A stretch of 64,000 bases of DNA, taken from positions 124,001-188,000 of the forward strand of contig JAGQDJ010000060.1 in assembly GCA_022885665.1 (NCBI GenBank), given 5' to 3'. The first letter of the stretch is position 1. Each line of letters opens with the position of its first letter. A model generated the notes under the pieces. The model had not been told where the DNA came from, searched no databases, and saw nothing but the letters and a program-made list of their open reading frames with translations. Source of the DNA: Triops longicaudatus. Taxonomy: Eukaryota > Arthropoda > Branchiopoda > Notostraca > Triopsidae. Shown in pieces: positions 36,895 to 55,379 of this stretch. The translations under genes were made by a program, and so were the position numbers.

Positions 36895-37060
36895 GAGACA
36901 AAATCGTGACTCGAGAAAGCCCGGGTATGTCGGAGCGAGTTGGCGGGCTGGTCAATGCGAGCCCGGCGGTGTTGGGCGAGGTCACGTTCACGAGGAACGA
37001 GGAAACGCGTTCGGTTTTTCGGTTTCGGTTTCGCGGCAATGCCTTACAAGTTGGTTTGTG
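36895..37060 (+). promoter_or_regulatory. CpG-rich 5' region of unkempt
   Basis: The sequence is locally rich in CG dinucleotides in a strongly AT-rich surround and lies 150-300 nt before the unkempt ATG. It carries an open frame of about 70 codons without family resemblance. A promoter or 5' UTR exon is the simplest reading. Confidence 0.35.
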
Positions 37061-37206
37061 TGATACCCGCCATGAAAGAAGCGCCATATGCGTCGCGTCT
37101 TTCCGTGCACAACAAATACAATAAACAAAGCGAAAATCCAGTGTTATTTTCCTTTGGACGCCCAACTTATGTTTCACAGTACAAGAATTAACCGAATTAT
37201 TATGCC

Positions 37207-40200
37207 ATGGGAGAACTTAATGTCAGCAAACCTTTACAAAACACTATTTCGGTCACTCCACAAACGGAGAAACCTCTCCATTACAAGTAATACCAAAAAT
37301 CCATTTTTTACCCACGAAATGAACCTTTGCGCTGCTGTAACGGGTCGTTGGAGTACGCCGAATACATAATAAACGTTATATGTATGTTTTTCAAGGTATA
37401 TCAAGGAATTTCGCGTAGAACAGTGCCCATTGTTTCTCCAACACAAATGTCAACAACATCGACCTTTTACCTGTTTCCATTGGCACTTTATGAACCAACG
37501 TCGAAGAAGACCAGTCAAAAAGCGAGACGGCACCTTTAACTACAGTGCTGACGTTTATTGCTCCAAATATGACGAAGCTGCCGGGACTTGTCCCGACGGA
37601 GATGAGTAATATTTAAAAAAATAAATAAATAAAAAAAAATTCTTTGTTATGAAAGCTCAGAGTGAATCAAAAAGAAAAATGTAAAAGAAGAATTACAAAA
37701 CAAAAATAATAATAATTGTGGAAATCAATGTAATTTCGAAAATAATTGTTTATTTTGTGTTACAGCTGTCCTTTTCTGCATCGAACAGCAGGTGATACTG
37801 AGCGCCGGTATCACTTACGCTATTTTAAAACGGGAATGTGCGTCCACGACACGGATGTAAGGGGTCATTGCGTGAAAAACGGTTCTCATTGTGCTTTCGC
37901 ACACGGGGCTCATGATTTACGCCCACCGGTCTACGATATCCGGGAATTGCACGCATTAGAAGGGTCTGAAGCCGATTCCAACAACCAAGGACATAACGGT
38001 GTCGATAAAGATCGTATAGCAATTAATGAAGATCCGAAATGGCAAGGTAAAAGTCTTAGCAATGGGAATCTTTACATTCGGACTATATCCGTATACCTGA
38101 TCATGTTTGGAAGGACTTAATTACCTTTTCGTTTCGTGTAGATACGGCGTATGTCTTAGCGTACTATAAGACCGAACCGTGTAAAAGACCACCACGCTTG
38201 TGCAGGCAAGGATACGCCTGTCCCCAATACCATAATTCCCGTGATCGTCGCCGTAGTCCTAAAAAATACAAATATAGGTAAAAAAAAAATTATCGAAGGT
38301 TTGAAGCAGAAATTTAGTTATGTGGATGCTATAGCACTAGTATTAATGACAATTACATTTCAGTAGTAAAACTAGTGCACAGTACAAATATTATAAATAT
38401 ATGAAATAAATACGAATACATAAATGAATATTGTGTACTAATAGTACATAAGTATTTCTTTGCGTGCATTCTTTCTGGCGAAAAACTTGTACAAAATAAA
38501 ATTTTGATATAGTACAACTTCATTTTTCTTCTAGGACTTTCTCCAAAAAAATCGAAAAACTTTTACCCTTTTTTGTTAACTTACTCATTGACAAGACTTA
38601 CCTAACTTAACTAACGTAACTTAACTGTAAGCTTTCTCAATAAGCTTTAAATGGAATAAAAATTTTTTTTATTTTTTTTATTTTTTTCTTAAATTCTGGC
38701 TTAGATGGGTTAGATACCTTAAATTAGGTTTGGTTTAGTTAGTTTAGCTTGTGGAAAATTGAATTGATCTAATTTGTTGTGTTTTCTTAGGTCGACACCT
38801 TGTCCTAATGCAAAACATGGGGACGAATGGGGTGAACCAACAGGTTGCGAGCAAGGTGACGCGTGTCAGTACTGTCACACCCGGACGGAGCAACAGTTTC
38901 ACCCGGAAATTTACAAGTCAACCAAATGCAACGACATGCAAAGCTCGGGTTACTGTCCCCGTGGCCCTTTTTGCGCTTTTGCCCACGTTGAACGTACGTT
39001 TACGTTCTTCGTCTATTTAACTATTTTCCATTAATTTCATTTATTTAATTTCCTTTTTTAATTTAAACTTTTATTTTTCAGTTTTATTTATTTTTTGTTT
39101 CAGTGCCAACATGAACTTAACGTTATTCGTTGCATGAACTGAAACGCAGACGTTAAAAATTAAATTTTCTATTTTTTTTATTCACTATTCATACCTATTT
39201 ACGCAACTTAATTTTGTTTATTCAATATTTGTCTGTTCTTATTCAAAAATTTCGATGCAATGAATCTTATGTAACGAACAGTTGGCTGTAGTAGACAGCT
39301 ATTAAGGTTACCAGTAGGTAAATATGTAGAAAAATCGTATTTTGTAAGGATACGATTTATGATCGTCTATAACCAACTTTTTGTTACCACGAGGTTTTTA
39401 CAATGAAAGAATCAAAGCTAAGAAATTATTATATAATTCTTGATTATTTATGTGTGTTTATTTATTTATATATTTCAATTTATTTATAAATTATTTATTT
39501 TTAGCATATCAGTGGCATTCATAATATGTCTACTATCAGCTACTAGCGGGATTTATTTTTATTTTTTTTTTTTATTCATATTGTTGGTTTCTTATTTTTT
39601 TTTAGCTTATTGAGTGATTTTTAAGCTTCTCTCCGTAAGATTCATTGTTGTGTTGTCTATCTTGTCACAGTGGAAGTGTGTAGAAGCTGAAACTCGAGTT
39701 TCTATTTTTTTTTATCTTTTTGTTTTTGTAACAGAGGAAATAGCCACGGCTAGGGAATCTGCGGTTCCCGAGTCTTCGAATTTGTCTGATTTCTTCACAT
39801 CAGCCTTGAAATCCCAAGTGGGCGCTAGTAACGGCGTGCGCAAAGAAGATCACGGTGATACAGAACGTCAAACGTCCACTTCGTCCGACGACCATGAAAA
39901 TGAAAACGGTGAACAGCCGGCTTCTTCCGTACGTTGAAATTTTCTTGGCAATTTCCGAGCTTGACTTGCTTTCGTTCAGAGAAAAAAGAAGTATATCTAC
40001 GCTATACACAGTGAAAAAAAAGGAGAAAGAAAAAATGAAAGGGGAAACAAGGTCATCGTTTATGACTAAAAACAAAGCTAGAGAAGGCAATCGTGGAAGA
40101 TTGTGGCTTAAGCTTACGATTCAGTTATCTTGCTAAACTACTGTCACAAGCACTTGGAAGTACTCCGAGATATACTTTCTGCAAATTAAAGTCTCGATTT

Positions 40201-43200
40201 ACGCGAATTGTGCGTTCCGAGTTCGTCCTACTGGGTAGTAATGCGTTGATTCTGTCAAGAAAAGTGAATTTTACCCGCGTAAAGCGAAACCGCCCGTTTG
40301 AAGCAATGTAATTTCATCCGCGTAAAGCGAAACCAGTTGGCGTAAAACCGAACCAGTACTTACGTATACCTTTTCGTGTACGGTGGATTTCGTAAAGGCG
40401 AATTGGTTACAATTGGAAGACCCTCGATTTACGTGATTAGTGCGTTTTGTGGCTTTCTGTAATAATATGTGGAATACTAGGTTGACTACTAAAATAGGTC
40501 GTAAATACGTGAGCAATTAAAGCAGTGAAAGACGTAATCTTAGTTAATTACATACTTAGATTACGTAAGTAATGCGTTCCTAGTTTATAGGGTGAAAACT
40601 TGTAGGTTCGGCAGGGAGAAGCGTCATGAATCCGCGTTAAGCGAAATTTCCCTTACATTTCAATGGAAGTCTGCTCGCGTAAAGCGAGACCACTTCGTGT
40701 AAAACGAGTCTTGCTCGGGTAATATCATGCAATTTCCTGTAAAGACCTTTGTGTATGCCATAGAGTATGTAAATTGAGTTAGTTCCAGTTAAATTCACGA
40801 GGAGAATATGTGTCATACGAACTGTGGCATAAATACTTTTTGGGGGGACAACTTTACGATTTTAAATACGACAAATTGGAATTTATTATCATATCTTACA
40901 AAATAATTAACATTTTCTTTATTAGGTGCCAACATATAATCGAAAGAAGAGCTTAGAAGCGCAAAACAACAATTATACCATTGTAAGGCAAAAATATTTC
41001 TTCTAAAGAATTAGTTCGTCTGTAAGAGAGATTTTTTTCATTGTAACAGAGCTGTAGCCTCGGCGAACATACGTTGTCATCCTTTGGCTTCGGACCGATC
41101 ATGCCACCCATAGGCAAGCCTCGTTCGTTGAGTATGTCTGCGGCTCAAACACCGCCGACTTTGGGATTAACGATTGAAAAAGAAGAAAACGAGCTGGTAA
41201 GGCGACTAAATGCCATTGAACTCGTTAAAAACTTCACATACCCGCTTCTTGTCATTGAGAAACGTCCGAAGCTTCGACTATTGGCGCTTTTTTTAGCGTT
41301 TTTATTGTAATTTTGTCAACTAATTGATTGTTGTTATAGCAGGAAGATGGCCGAAATTCGAGAAAATCGAGTTTGTTCAGTGGAAGTGGCGGCTTAGGCG
41401 GTCTGGTACCTTCTTTGCCCTCGGCTCCGTCACCAAACATGTCTCGTTACTTCCCGTCATCGAGCGTGGACGCTATAATTAGTGAGAAATTCAGTTTTCA
41501 CCTCCTGAATACATTTTATTATTTTTAGTGCCTGTTGAAGTACAACGAAGCGAAATAAATTATGTTTAATGCGATTTTTACTTTTAAGCTTTTAAAACTA
41601 TTATTTTTTTATATATTTGTGCATTTGTTATTTTTTATATGATTTGTGCATTTATTAACTTTGTTTTATTCATTTTAGGTAACACTTTTGAAGATTTGAG
41701 CTTGGAAGAACCGTTTAGTGATTCTTTATCGAGAGATTTTGACATAGAACCGACATCGTTGAGCGAATCGTTAACGGCAGGCTTAACGTATTCAGGTATT
41801 TTGTTGTTTCAAAGAGAATTATAGCATCAGTAGAAGTTTTTGGAGCGTTCTTCTCGCATAAGGCTCTTTGTATAGGTTTGTTAAGTAGCTCCGCACCAGT
41901 GAATATCCCCGGCTCGGGTTTACGCGTGGTGGGACGCGGTTTATCACCGTCTCCTCCCGGAGGAACCGGAAGAGGAGGAAGCCAACTTGGACTTGTCACG
42001 CCGTTTATGTCATCCCAAGCTCAGAGTGTGCAGGAATCGGGCCTGGAACGAGTAATGGTCACCTTTTGCTTACGTATTTCCTTTGGTTGACTTTCTTCTT
42101 CCCCTTTTTACGAATTTTCTGCGTTTTTATAAAGTTTACTGGATCGCCTCGCGTTATGGATTATTGTTAAAGATTTTTTTTTTTGTACTTTTTGAACTCG
42201 ATAAAAAGGAACGACATGATTCGTAAAGTGAATCTTACGGTCAGTATTGTTCCAGTGAGTCGTTGGGAGATATAGTAGAGCGTTACGAGATTTTAAATGA
42301 TTTTTTAAAGGATTTTTTTGTTGTATTTTACTAATGAGAAAAAATTAAAAATTTAAAACTTTTTAGAAAGATCATTTCAACACTTATATTTTGGGAGATA
42401 TATAACAATCTTGTAAGTCAATAATCTTGATGATTCACAAGATAATCTTATAAATCTCCCGGAGAAAATAAAATACGAGAACAAAACTGTAAATGTAATT
42501 AAAAAATCATTTCAACAGTTAACCGGTACGTGTTTTACAGTATTTTGGCTTTAAAGGCGATAAAGGAACGAAATGGATCCGTAAAGTGAGGGTAAATCTT
42601 TTGGTGGTGTAATTGGTGGTGTAATTGAGTGTTATTAGGTGTGGAGTGATTTTTTTATTAAAAAAACAAAAACATTTTTAGCATTTGTTTGACGGGCATC
42701 GTACATCGAGTTTATCTGGCGCGAGCTTTCACGATTGGTCGATGTTGGGTACCGGTTCACCCGTTACCAGTGGGAATACTCCGGGACGTAGTTTGGTGAA
42801 TACGACTCCTTCTTCACTCCTGTCTTCCCTAGGCAATTTAGGAACATCGTACAACAATACTTTAGAAGTAAAACATTCTCTCGCATTACGGCATTAAAAG
42901 ACATTTGGAGAAGAAAAGCTTTGGTTGCGTGGTAATAAGCGTTTTCTTCTTCTTTGCAGGTACAACGTTTAAAAGACGAATTGGAAAGTTATCGAACGAA
43001 ATTAGCGTCATGGGTAGAAGGTATAACCCAAGCGCATGACGCGTGCGAAGCTTGGAAACGAGAGTGTGACCAAGTGAATAGGAAGCTTTTCAATTGCGAA
43101 CAGGAAAACCAAGAGGTATAAAGCAGTTCGAGAATTGATTTACCATTTAAGGCTATCTGTTATAAAATTATCACTAACATATTGTTCCTTTTATTTTTAG

Positions 43201-44313
43201 AAAAAAAAACGCTTTTCGTATAATGTTTTCCGTTATTTTTTTTCTTTTGTTTCATTTGTATTTTTTCACGAAATTACGGTAATAATCCAGGTATATCGAA
43301 CACTTTTGTAACGAAATGTTGACTAGTAGACGAATTCTCTAGTGTCTGATGTAATAAACTTCGGACATACTGAACCCAGTTCTGTTTAGTGTTCAGCGAT
43401 TGCGTTATAACGGGATTCTATTGTAGTACAGAACTGTACTTCGTTCTAAATGTTTCGTGTAACTTTTCATTTTTGAACGTTTATGATTTCATTGTTACAG
43501 CTTCAAGAGGTGTTTAGAATTACATTTTTGCAGTTTCTTCACGTTAGCTATTTAGATTCGATGCTTTAACGAACGCTGTGATAAATTTCATTGTTGCGTC
43601 GAAGTTTGTGTGTGCAAAGTTTTGGAATTAAATAGTTCAATGACATTCGACTGTCTTTGTCAGGTAGCTTGTTTTAAAGTACAACCTCGTTAGAACGAAC
43701 CCTTTAATAACGGATATTCAGCTATAGTAGACGGATTATGGGATCCCTAGTTATGTAAATGCCTGAAAAAAGCGTCGGGTTGGAAGAACTTGTGGCATAC
43801 TGAACAGTTTTTTCAGTTCGTAATGGGTTCATTGTAACACTTTTAACACTTAATTTTTAACACTTAATATTTTTCATTTTCTTTATTTTATCTTCAGTTT
43901 TGTTTTAAATATTCGTTAAAGTATTAGTAAACTTCCCAAATGCTGTTGCTGGCAATATTCATAAAGTTTGGAGTGTATTGATTGCATTTGATGGCATTCT
44001 TGGTCTCATTACTACTTTCTTTTTTTCATAGCTGAGTTCGCGAATTTCCAGTTTGGAACGCGAAGTGGAGCAATTACGTAAACGGGTTCCGTGCGGTACA
44101 GAGTTACACGACATGCCGGTCTCGGTTCTCTTAAAAGTTCAAGCACAAATGCGTCGGGAAATAGAAGAATGCGACAAAGTAAAATTTAACTTTTTTCAAC
44201 TCCTATGTCACAAAACTAGCCAAAATTAACGTTTAAACTGAATTATAATTAAGCTGTATTTTCTGTTTTTACAGTTAATCCGTAAAAAGAATAGTGCCGA
44301 TACTTTCGCTTAA
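37207..44313 (+). CDS. unk: Unkempt, CCCH zinc-finger RNA-binding translational regulator, 15 exons
   Basis: Unkempt binds UAG/U-rich mRNA elements through clustered CCCH fingers and represses translation, shaping neuronal differentiation. Exons 37207-37286, 37396-37605, 37766-38046, 38142-38277, 38791-38993, 39735-39928, 40926-40982, 41050-41196, 41340-41481, 41679-41795, 41876-42051, 42682-42867, 42960-43115, 44032-44178, 44275-44313; 756 aa (human 810). The short first exon ends EKPLHY, matching the family lead-in to YIKEFRVEQCPLF. Fingers are seen in FTCFHWHFMNQRRR, CPFLHRTAGDTERRYHLRYF, NGSHCAFAHGAHDLRPP, CKRPPRLCRQGYACPQYH, CQYCHTRTEQQFHPEIYKST and CPRGPFCAFAHVE. Later come LSSSAPVNIPGS and a coiled coil (RLKDELESYRTKLASWVEGI). 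The model ends shortly after the coiled coil, without the C-terminal RING-like CxxC domain of the vertebrate protein. Confidence 0.93.
40070..40380. repeat. Dispersed repeat, copy 1
   Basis: About 300 bp in an unkempt intron can be aligned by eye with 50630-50970. Shared landmarks are CACAAGCACT, a middle AT-rich part, GCGAAAC-GCCCGT-TGAAG, and TCCGCGTAAAGCGAAACCAG. Further CGCGTAAAGCGA-type motifs recur up to about 40720. No coding frame. Confidence 0.65.
43682..43834. mobile_element. Pogo/Tigger-like MITE in an unkempt intron
   Basis: A TA-flanked 153-bp segment with ends CAACCTCGTTAGAACGAAC and, inverted, CAATGAACCCATTACGAAC. A related right end (inverted CAATAGAATCCCGTTATAAC, then TA) sits at about 43423, so another decayed copy lies just upstream. 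Confidence 0.5.
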
Positions 44314-45241
44314 GTTGCGGGCCTGGACTGGACTGCTTTTTCGATTATTACAACTTTCATTGCCCTTTGCGTCTTTACGCCCCTCATTTTTTCTTTGTTC
44401 TTAATTTTCATTGTTTTGGTTTGTATACATCAGATGAGGAACGTGATCCCTTATTCTAGCAAAACTAAAATTTTTCTCAATGCTTAAAAATTATGGCTTT
44501 TTTGTCTTTGAATTTGTCTTTATTTTATTTTTTGTTTCGATTTTTTTTCATGTCGGATGATTTGGTTTATCTCCCAACCAAGGAAATGTTGGTTTTTCTT
44601 TCTTTTTTACTCTGAGTTGGAAAGTGAAAGAAAACTACGATTGTTTGCAGACACTTAAAAGAGATCGTTTAATACATATTTCTACTCTAAAACCCAAAGT
44701 TTGCTTATTTGTGAAATCCGTCAAATTTCAGAGAAATAAAAAATAGTTAGAACCGAAAAGTGGATTACGTCTGATTGGTGGTTTCCTTCAATGCCCAGTG
44801 ACGTATACAACAGCCTCCTTCCCTAAATGCCATTTTTTAAAGATATGTCTTCGAGCGGGATTGGTACGATGCCACATGCTCAAATTCCTCACACATCTCG
44901 TACCGCGATCAATACAGATCTCGGCTAAGGCAAGAAGTGCTAAGATTTCTATTGGTAAGCCCTTGAGGGCTCCGCGGTTGAAATAGTAACGTGTCAAATG
45001 TCAAGTTTTGCGTGCTATAAAGTTGTGTTAGCTTTTCCATCAAAGAAAACGAGAAATAGCGGTTTGAGTCCATGAGTTGTTATTATAGCCCGACAAGAGT
45101 TTTGGGCTTGGGAGATTAGGTAGGGACTATTACAGGTTTCTGAAGTTTTTCTGCGACGCTTGCGCTGCAGAAATCTTGTTGTGGCATCTAGGAAGAACCA
45201 ATGTGGGGTTAAAATGCGTTGAGTCAGTCTTGAAACTCACC
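44314..45241. other. Spacer unkempt/CUB protein
   Basis: Unkempt 3' UTR plus the promoter of the CUB gene. A GC-balanced stretch at 44788-44997 is open on both strands, but I recognise no family in either frame. No RNA gene could be assigned. Confidence 0.5.
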
Positions 45242-48166
45242 ATGGCGTGGCAGTACGTCCTGGTAAGCTTGTGGGGCTTGTTCCAGGTCGCTCACACAGG
45301 TGGGGCTAGTAGCGCGTGTGGAGAAAACCGTTAAAATTTGAATTTTTGAATGGCAGAAAATGAGTTTTGTGTAAGAAAATTTTGTTTTTCCCCAGAGTGC
45401 TCGTATTACTTCAATGCAAAGTGGAACCGGAGTGCTACGTTCGCTTCGCCGTGGTATCCTGAGCTATATAGTCCCGGTTTATCGTGTTTGTACATCTTCC
45501 AGGGTGAACAATGGGACGGTGTCCATTTGCATTTTACGGACTTTCAATTAGAACCGCCCTACTCGGCAGGGTAAAGCATTAAATAGCTCATTTCTTTTTT
45601 TTTTTTTTTTAAAAAAAGGCCTTGCCTTTAATGTGTCATTGCTTAAGATGTTTAACCGATTTCGTGTCCATTACCACCGTGTCAATCACGGGGTTAAGGA
45701 CGGATATGGGCCGCTTTTGCGGCAACAGTACGCCGCCTAGCTTCGTAACTATGCAACCACGCCTGGAATTACAATTTGTAACCAACGGAGTACTACAATT
45801 CAGGGGATTCCAAGGTGTTTACGAGTTCATTAACGAAGGTAGGTAACTTGAGTTTGTTATCGTGACGGAAAGGCAGCTCATTAGCGTTAACGTGTTTTTG
45901 CTTCTTTTTCTCTTTCGTTGGTATTGCCTGTATTGTTACTGTGTCACTACATACTACGTACTATATTGTATTACTACCCGTACCCTATAGCTGTTGTTAC
46001 CCCAATGCCCTCGTCAATCTGCGGAGGGGTGATGAGCGGCCCCGGGGGCGTAATTGAGTCACCAAACTACCCGCAAGGGTTTAGCAACGACTTAGACTGC
46101 ACGTGGCTCATACGAGTGCCGTACCATCAAAAAGTTTACTTGAAAGTAGAACATTTGCATTTCAAAGGCAATTTAGGTAAGATTGTTTTTACGGTTTTAA
46201 AATACAATCAACTGGTGTTGTAATGAACACGTGCATATCTTTAAACATTTTATGGAGAAAGCGGTGAAGATCTACTGCTCCTCAAATATCCAACGTCAGG
46301 CAGTAAACTAGGTGTTCTGAAATTCAGCGATAAATAAGCGTTTTAATGTACCAAAAAAAGGTTTTCGTTTCGAAGCATTTCGTAGCAACAAGAGGTGAAA
46401 AAACGTAGTTTTTTGGTACCTTAAGTACCTTGCAATTTTTATTACCAAAAAGTAACTGGTAGCTAGAGGCTCTGAATTTTCCTTAAAGATAGTACATTAA
46501 TCGGCCTATCTAGTTCCTAAATCAAAACGCAGTACGTAACCGTTCATCTCCGAGCAAAATCCATGTTTAAGGTTACGTAGTGAATTACGACTCTTTTTCT
46601 ATGTTATAGCTTATGAGTTTTTGGAGCCCAGCGCTTTTCTGTTTTCGATAAATTTCATAATTGAACTTTTTAAATACCAAAACGTACTGTTTTGTTCAAA
46701 ATAATTCCAGTTGATGGTCATTTCATTTGTTGTAGAAACGTCTTTTTTAACTTAAATTTTATATGTTTATTATTTATTTTACTGTCGTTTAATTTACAGC
46801 CACTTGTCGCATAGCTGAGTTGTCTCTCCATGACGGTTACGGGCCGTATTTACCTTCTGCTCCGAAACTGCTATCTTTATGTGGAGATTTGCGCTACTAC
46901 AAGTCGAGCAGCGATCGAACGTTGCTGTCGGATAGGAATCGTCTTGTGGTGCGTTTCACGACTGGCAGTTTTACACCGACCATGTCGACCGAGCTGCGAG
47001 ATGACAGCAACGCCATAGGATTCCGTTTAACGTGGACTGCTGTCGATTTCCAGACATTAGGTATTTCAAGATAGGAGAAAATAAAAATAATAATAATAAA
47101 AAAAAAATAAAAAAGTATATATAACCTCACTAATTCCGAAGTTTGACATAGTTTTTGGACATGCTTAGGCTTAAGTATTCCAGAAAAAAGTTTAGAAAAT
47201 TACGTGAATAAGTAAAAATTGGTTGCAAGTTAGTCAGTAAGCTATTATTGCAGTTTAAACGTAGAATTTAATAAGAAACACGCTAAACAACACTAGAAGC
47301 AAATAGATTTCAGTATTTCTTTCAGAAATAACTCCTAGATTTGGCAGCAAAAGAATGTACGCATATTAGGATAATTGTTTTCTGATAATATGTAGAAGAA
47401 ATTAATTGGTGTAAAGTACATTAATTTCACTGTATAATATTATTTCTCGTTTGTATTAGAGAACTGCACTAGTCAGAATCGCTTTTCGTGTACGGACTCT
47501 TCGTTTTGTGTGCACCGAAATCGGGATTCCAGCACGTGCGACCTCCGGTATTTCTGCTTGGATCCTGCTTTGTATTGTGACGGCATCGTTCATTGTGAAG
47601 ATGGAGACTCTTCGGATGAAAGAAACTGTACTGTTGGAATTCGATCACCTTTCAAAAAAAAAAAGCTTGTGATGGGCGGCGATAACATTTTTTTTCTCTT
47701 TTCTTATCAAGGTCACGCTCATTGGTTCGCTACCGGGGTCATTGTTGGGAGTATCGGTATCATTACAGCATTCATCACAAGTTGCTGGCGTTGCAGAAGT
47801 TTTTGGTACAAACTTTTGCTGTCACGTTGCCAAACACCTTCGGAAGGCGGGTGCGAAGTGGATTTGGCTCCACCTTTTATGCCACATCAGTGTTCGTGCC
47901 CGAAACCGGGCCCGCCTTTTATAGAAATGCCTTCAGACGTAACTCAAGTCTGCACGTGTCCTGAGCAGCAGGGAGACTACTGTTCTTGTCCTGATGAAGA
48001 TTTCTATTGTAGCAGCAAACGTGACGTGGGCGTGTCTGTGCCTGATTTACACCAAGAAACTTCTAATAGTTATAGGCATGTGGGTTTGCAAGTGGCAACG
48101 GGGGAAGAAGTTTTAACGAAATCTGTTACCACCTTCGGACCGAGGGTTGATACCGAGTTATGGTAA
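45242..48166 (+). CDS. Two-CUB, LDLa, single-pass membrane protein (NETO/SOL-like architecture)
   Basis: Exons 45242-45299, 45396-45570, 45648-45838, 45991-46176, 46800-47060, 47460-48166; 525 aa. A signal peptide (MAWQYVLVSLWGLFQVAHT) leads into CUB1 (about 21-141, with NAKWNRSATFASPWYPELY and GRFCGNSTPPSF). CUB2 (about 155-290) has CGGVMSGPGGVIESPNYPQG and CTWLIRVPYHQKVYLKVEH. An LDLa module (about 291-347) ends YCDGIVHCEDGDSSDERNC. A transmembrane helix (about 380-400, WFATGVIVGSIGIITAFITS) and a Cys/Pro-rich cytoplasmic tail follow. This layout is that of NETO and related auxiliary subunits of ionotropic glutamate receptors, so a synaptic accessory role is plausible but inferred. The first donor (G|GTGGGG) is weak. 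An extra 86-nt intron might lie between the LDLa and membrane parts (donor near 47626, acceptor at 47711), although the frame stays open through it. Confidence 0.85.
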
Positions 48167-48373
48167 ATACAAGTTTTTACTGATGAAACTCACTTTTTAA
48201 CTTTTTGTGTTATCCGTCTTAATAATTTATTGATAGGGCGTCATGGGTAGTTCTTCAAAATATATTATGTCATCCGATTTTGTGTAACCACTTTATGCCA
48301 ATGTAGAGGAACGAGACAATGTGGACACTTTTATGTTCTTTATATTTCCCTTCACATGCAGACAAAGCTCTGC

Positions 48374-48425
48374 ATGTCCTATTATCAAAACATGTCCTAC
48401 CGTGCAATGTCCTATTATCAAAACA
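48374..48425. repeat. Short direct duplication
   Basis: TGTCCTATTATCAAAACA occurs at 48375 and again at 48408, a 33-nt offset, in the 3' flank of the CUB gene. Confidence 0.8.
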
Positions 48426-49449
48426 GATATGGTAAGCTTCAAGAAGACGGAAAGACCAAACGATCATGAAAACTAGAGGCTCTTCCAAGTGTACAAAATG
48501 TTCGGTGTACAATTTGTATTAAGTGTACGACGACACGTCTGTGTGTTTGCCATAAGGAAACTTGTCGATTTTTTTAATATAAAATTACATGACGGACTTA
48601 AGATATCTTAACGAAAACTTGTCGTTATAACCCCAGATATTGAAAGCATTCTAGCTCTGATTTGTGCAAAAGATGCCCATCTAAATAAAAAAAGTATTTT
48701 TACCTAATTTTTAGATATGTATACCAAGCGACACACGAAAATTAACAGAACCCGTTTTTTTTAAAAAAATACCACTGCGTCAGTTTTTATTTATTTTCTC
48801 ATACACACTTGGTGCTTTCCGATTAAAATTTTCCTGTAATGGACTTTGTCGTATTCACTTAGTGCTTGATTTCTTCCAGTTCCTATGCGTTTATAGCTTA
48901 TTAGTTATTATTTCTGTACGGTTTATCAGGCGTTTCAGCTGTCCTGTAGTACACCTAGTTAGTCATAGAAGTATAGATTTATTTATTAACAGGTTAATAG
49001 CAGGACTTCCTTGGGGTTTTAGAGTAGAGCTCTGCCTAGACTATGTATTCTTGGTACATCGTTAGTGAGCGCACACAGAAGTGGAAATACCTTTGTGTTT
49101 GTTACTTTTTATTTTTTGTTATCTTGTGTAATCGCTCAAAGTTTAGCTAAACATATTCAGAAATTTAGTTGGCTGCTCTATGAAAATAGAGGTTTAAACA
49201 GTTCGGAAATGTTGTATACAAACGATTCGTAATAGAAAAGCCTTCATTGCTTTCACACTGCTCAATACTTGCATAAAACTGTCGTCATTAGTGAGCTAAC
49301 GGTCCACAATTCCTACATTCCCGCCATTTCCAGCTTACAACTGCTACTCTAATAGTGAGAAAACACTTAATTATGGTCCAAATACATCAAGCTTTTTATA
49401 CATGTAGAATCGCAGTATCGAAAACTTGCTTGGTTTAAGGTAAAAAGTT

Positions 49450-49757
49450 CGAAAACGTTCGATACAATTGCGTCCTACTAGTGCGACAAGCGGCAACCAG
49501 CTTGAGAAAGGGGGACGGGTTTCGGGTAGCCAGGAGGCGCGGCCTGCCGCTTCCCGTGCGGTCCCCTTGGGGAAAGCAGTCAAACTGTTTCAGTCCTCTC
49601 GAAGCCGTCACGGTGTGTGGAGCTCAAAGGTTCCGAGGATAAAGTGCGTGCGTTGCCCGACACGGACCCAAAGACGAGTTTTTCAAACAGCATCGCGTGA
49701 CACGCTTGTATAACAAGGCTCATTACCGCTCATTTGTTGCCTTTTTCTTGCTGAGTC
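49450..49757 (+). promoter_or_regulatory. CpG-rich MCRIP promoter/5' UTR
   Basis: Local GC and CG-dinucleotide content is well above the surroundings and ends directly upstream of the MCRIP ATG. Confidence 0.4.

Positions 49758-55379
<5,622 letters not shown>

Larger units (their letters stand above)
35662..37206. other. Spacer BTB factor/unkempt
   Basis: It holds the BTB factor 3' UTR, a poly-T tract near 36378-36395, a MITE, and a GC-richer stretch (about 36895-37060) just upstream of unkempt that is probably its promoter or 5' UTR exon. Confidence 0.5.
48167..49757. other. Spacer CUB protein/MCRIP
   Basis: 3' UTR, then a CpG-richer stretch (about 49450-49700) just before the MCRIP start codon that probably is promoter or 5' UTR. 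No gene of its own seen. Confidence 0.55.

Noticed and set aside
44788..44997. Open frames on both strands in the unkempt/CUB spacer
   Set aside because: I considered histone-like and rRNA-like origins but could match neither, and no splice partners fit.
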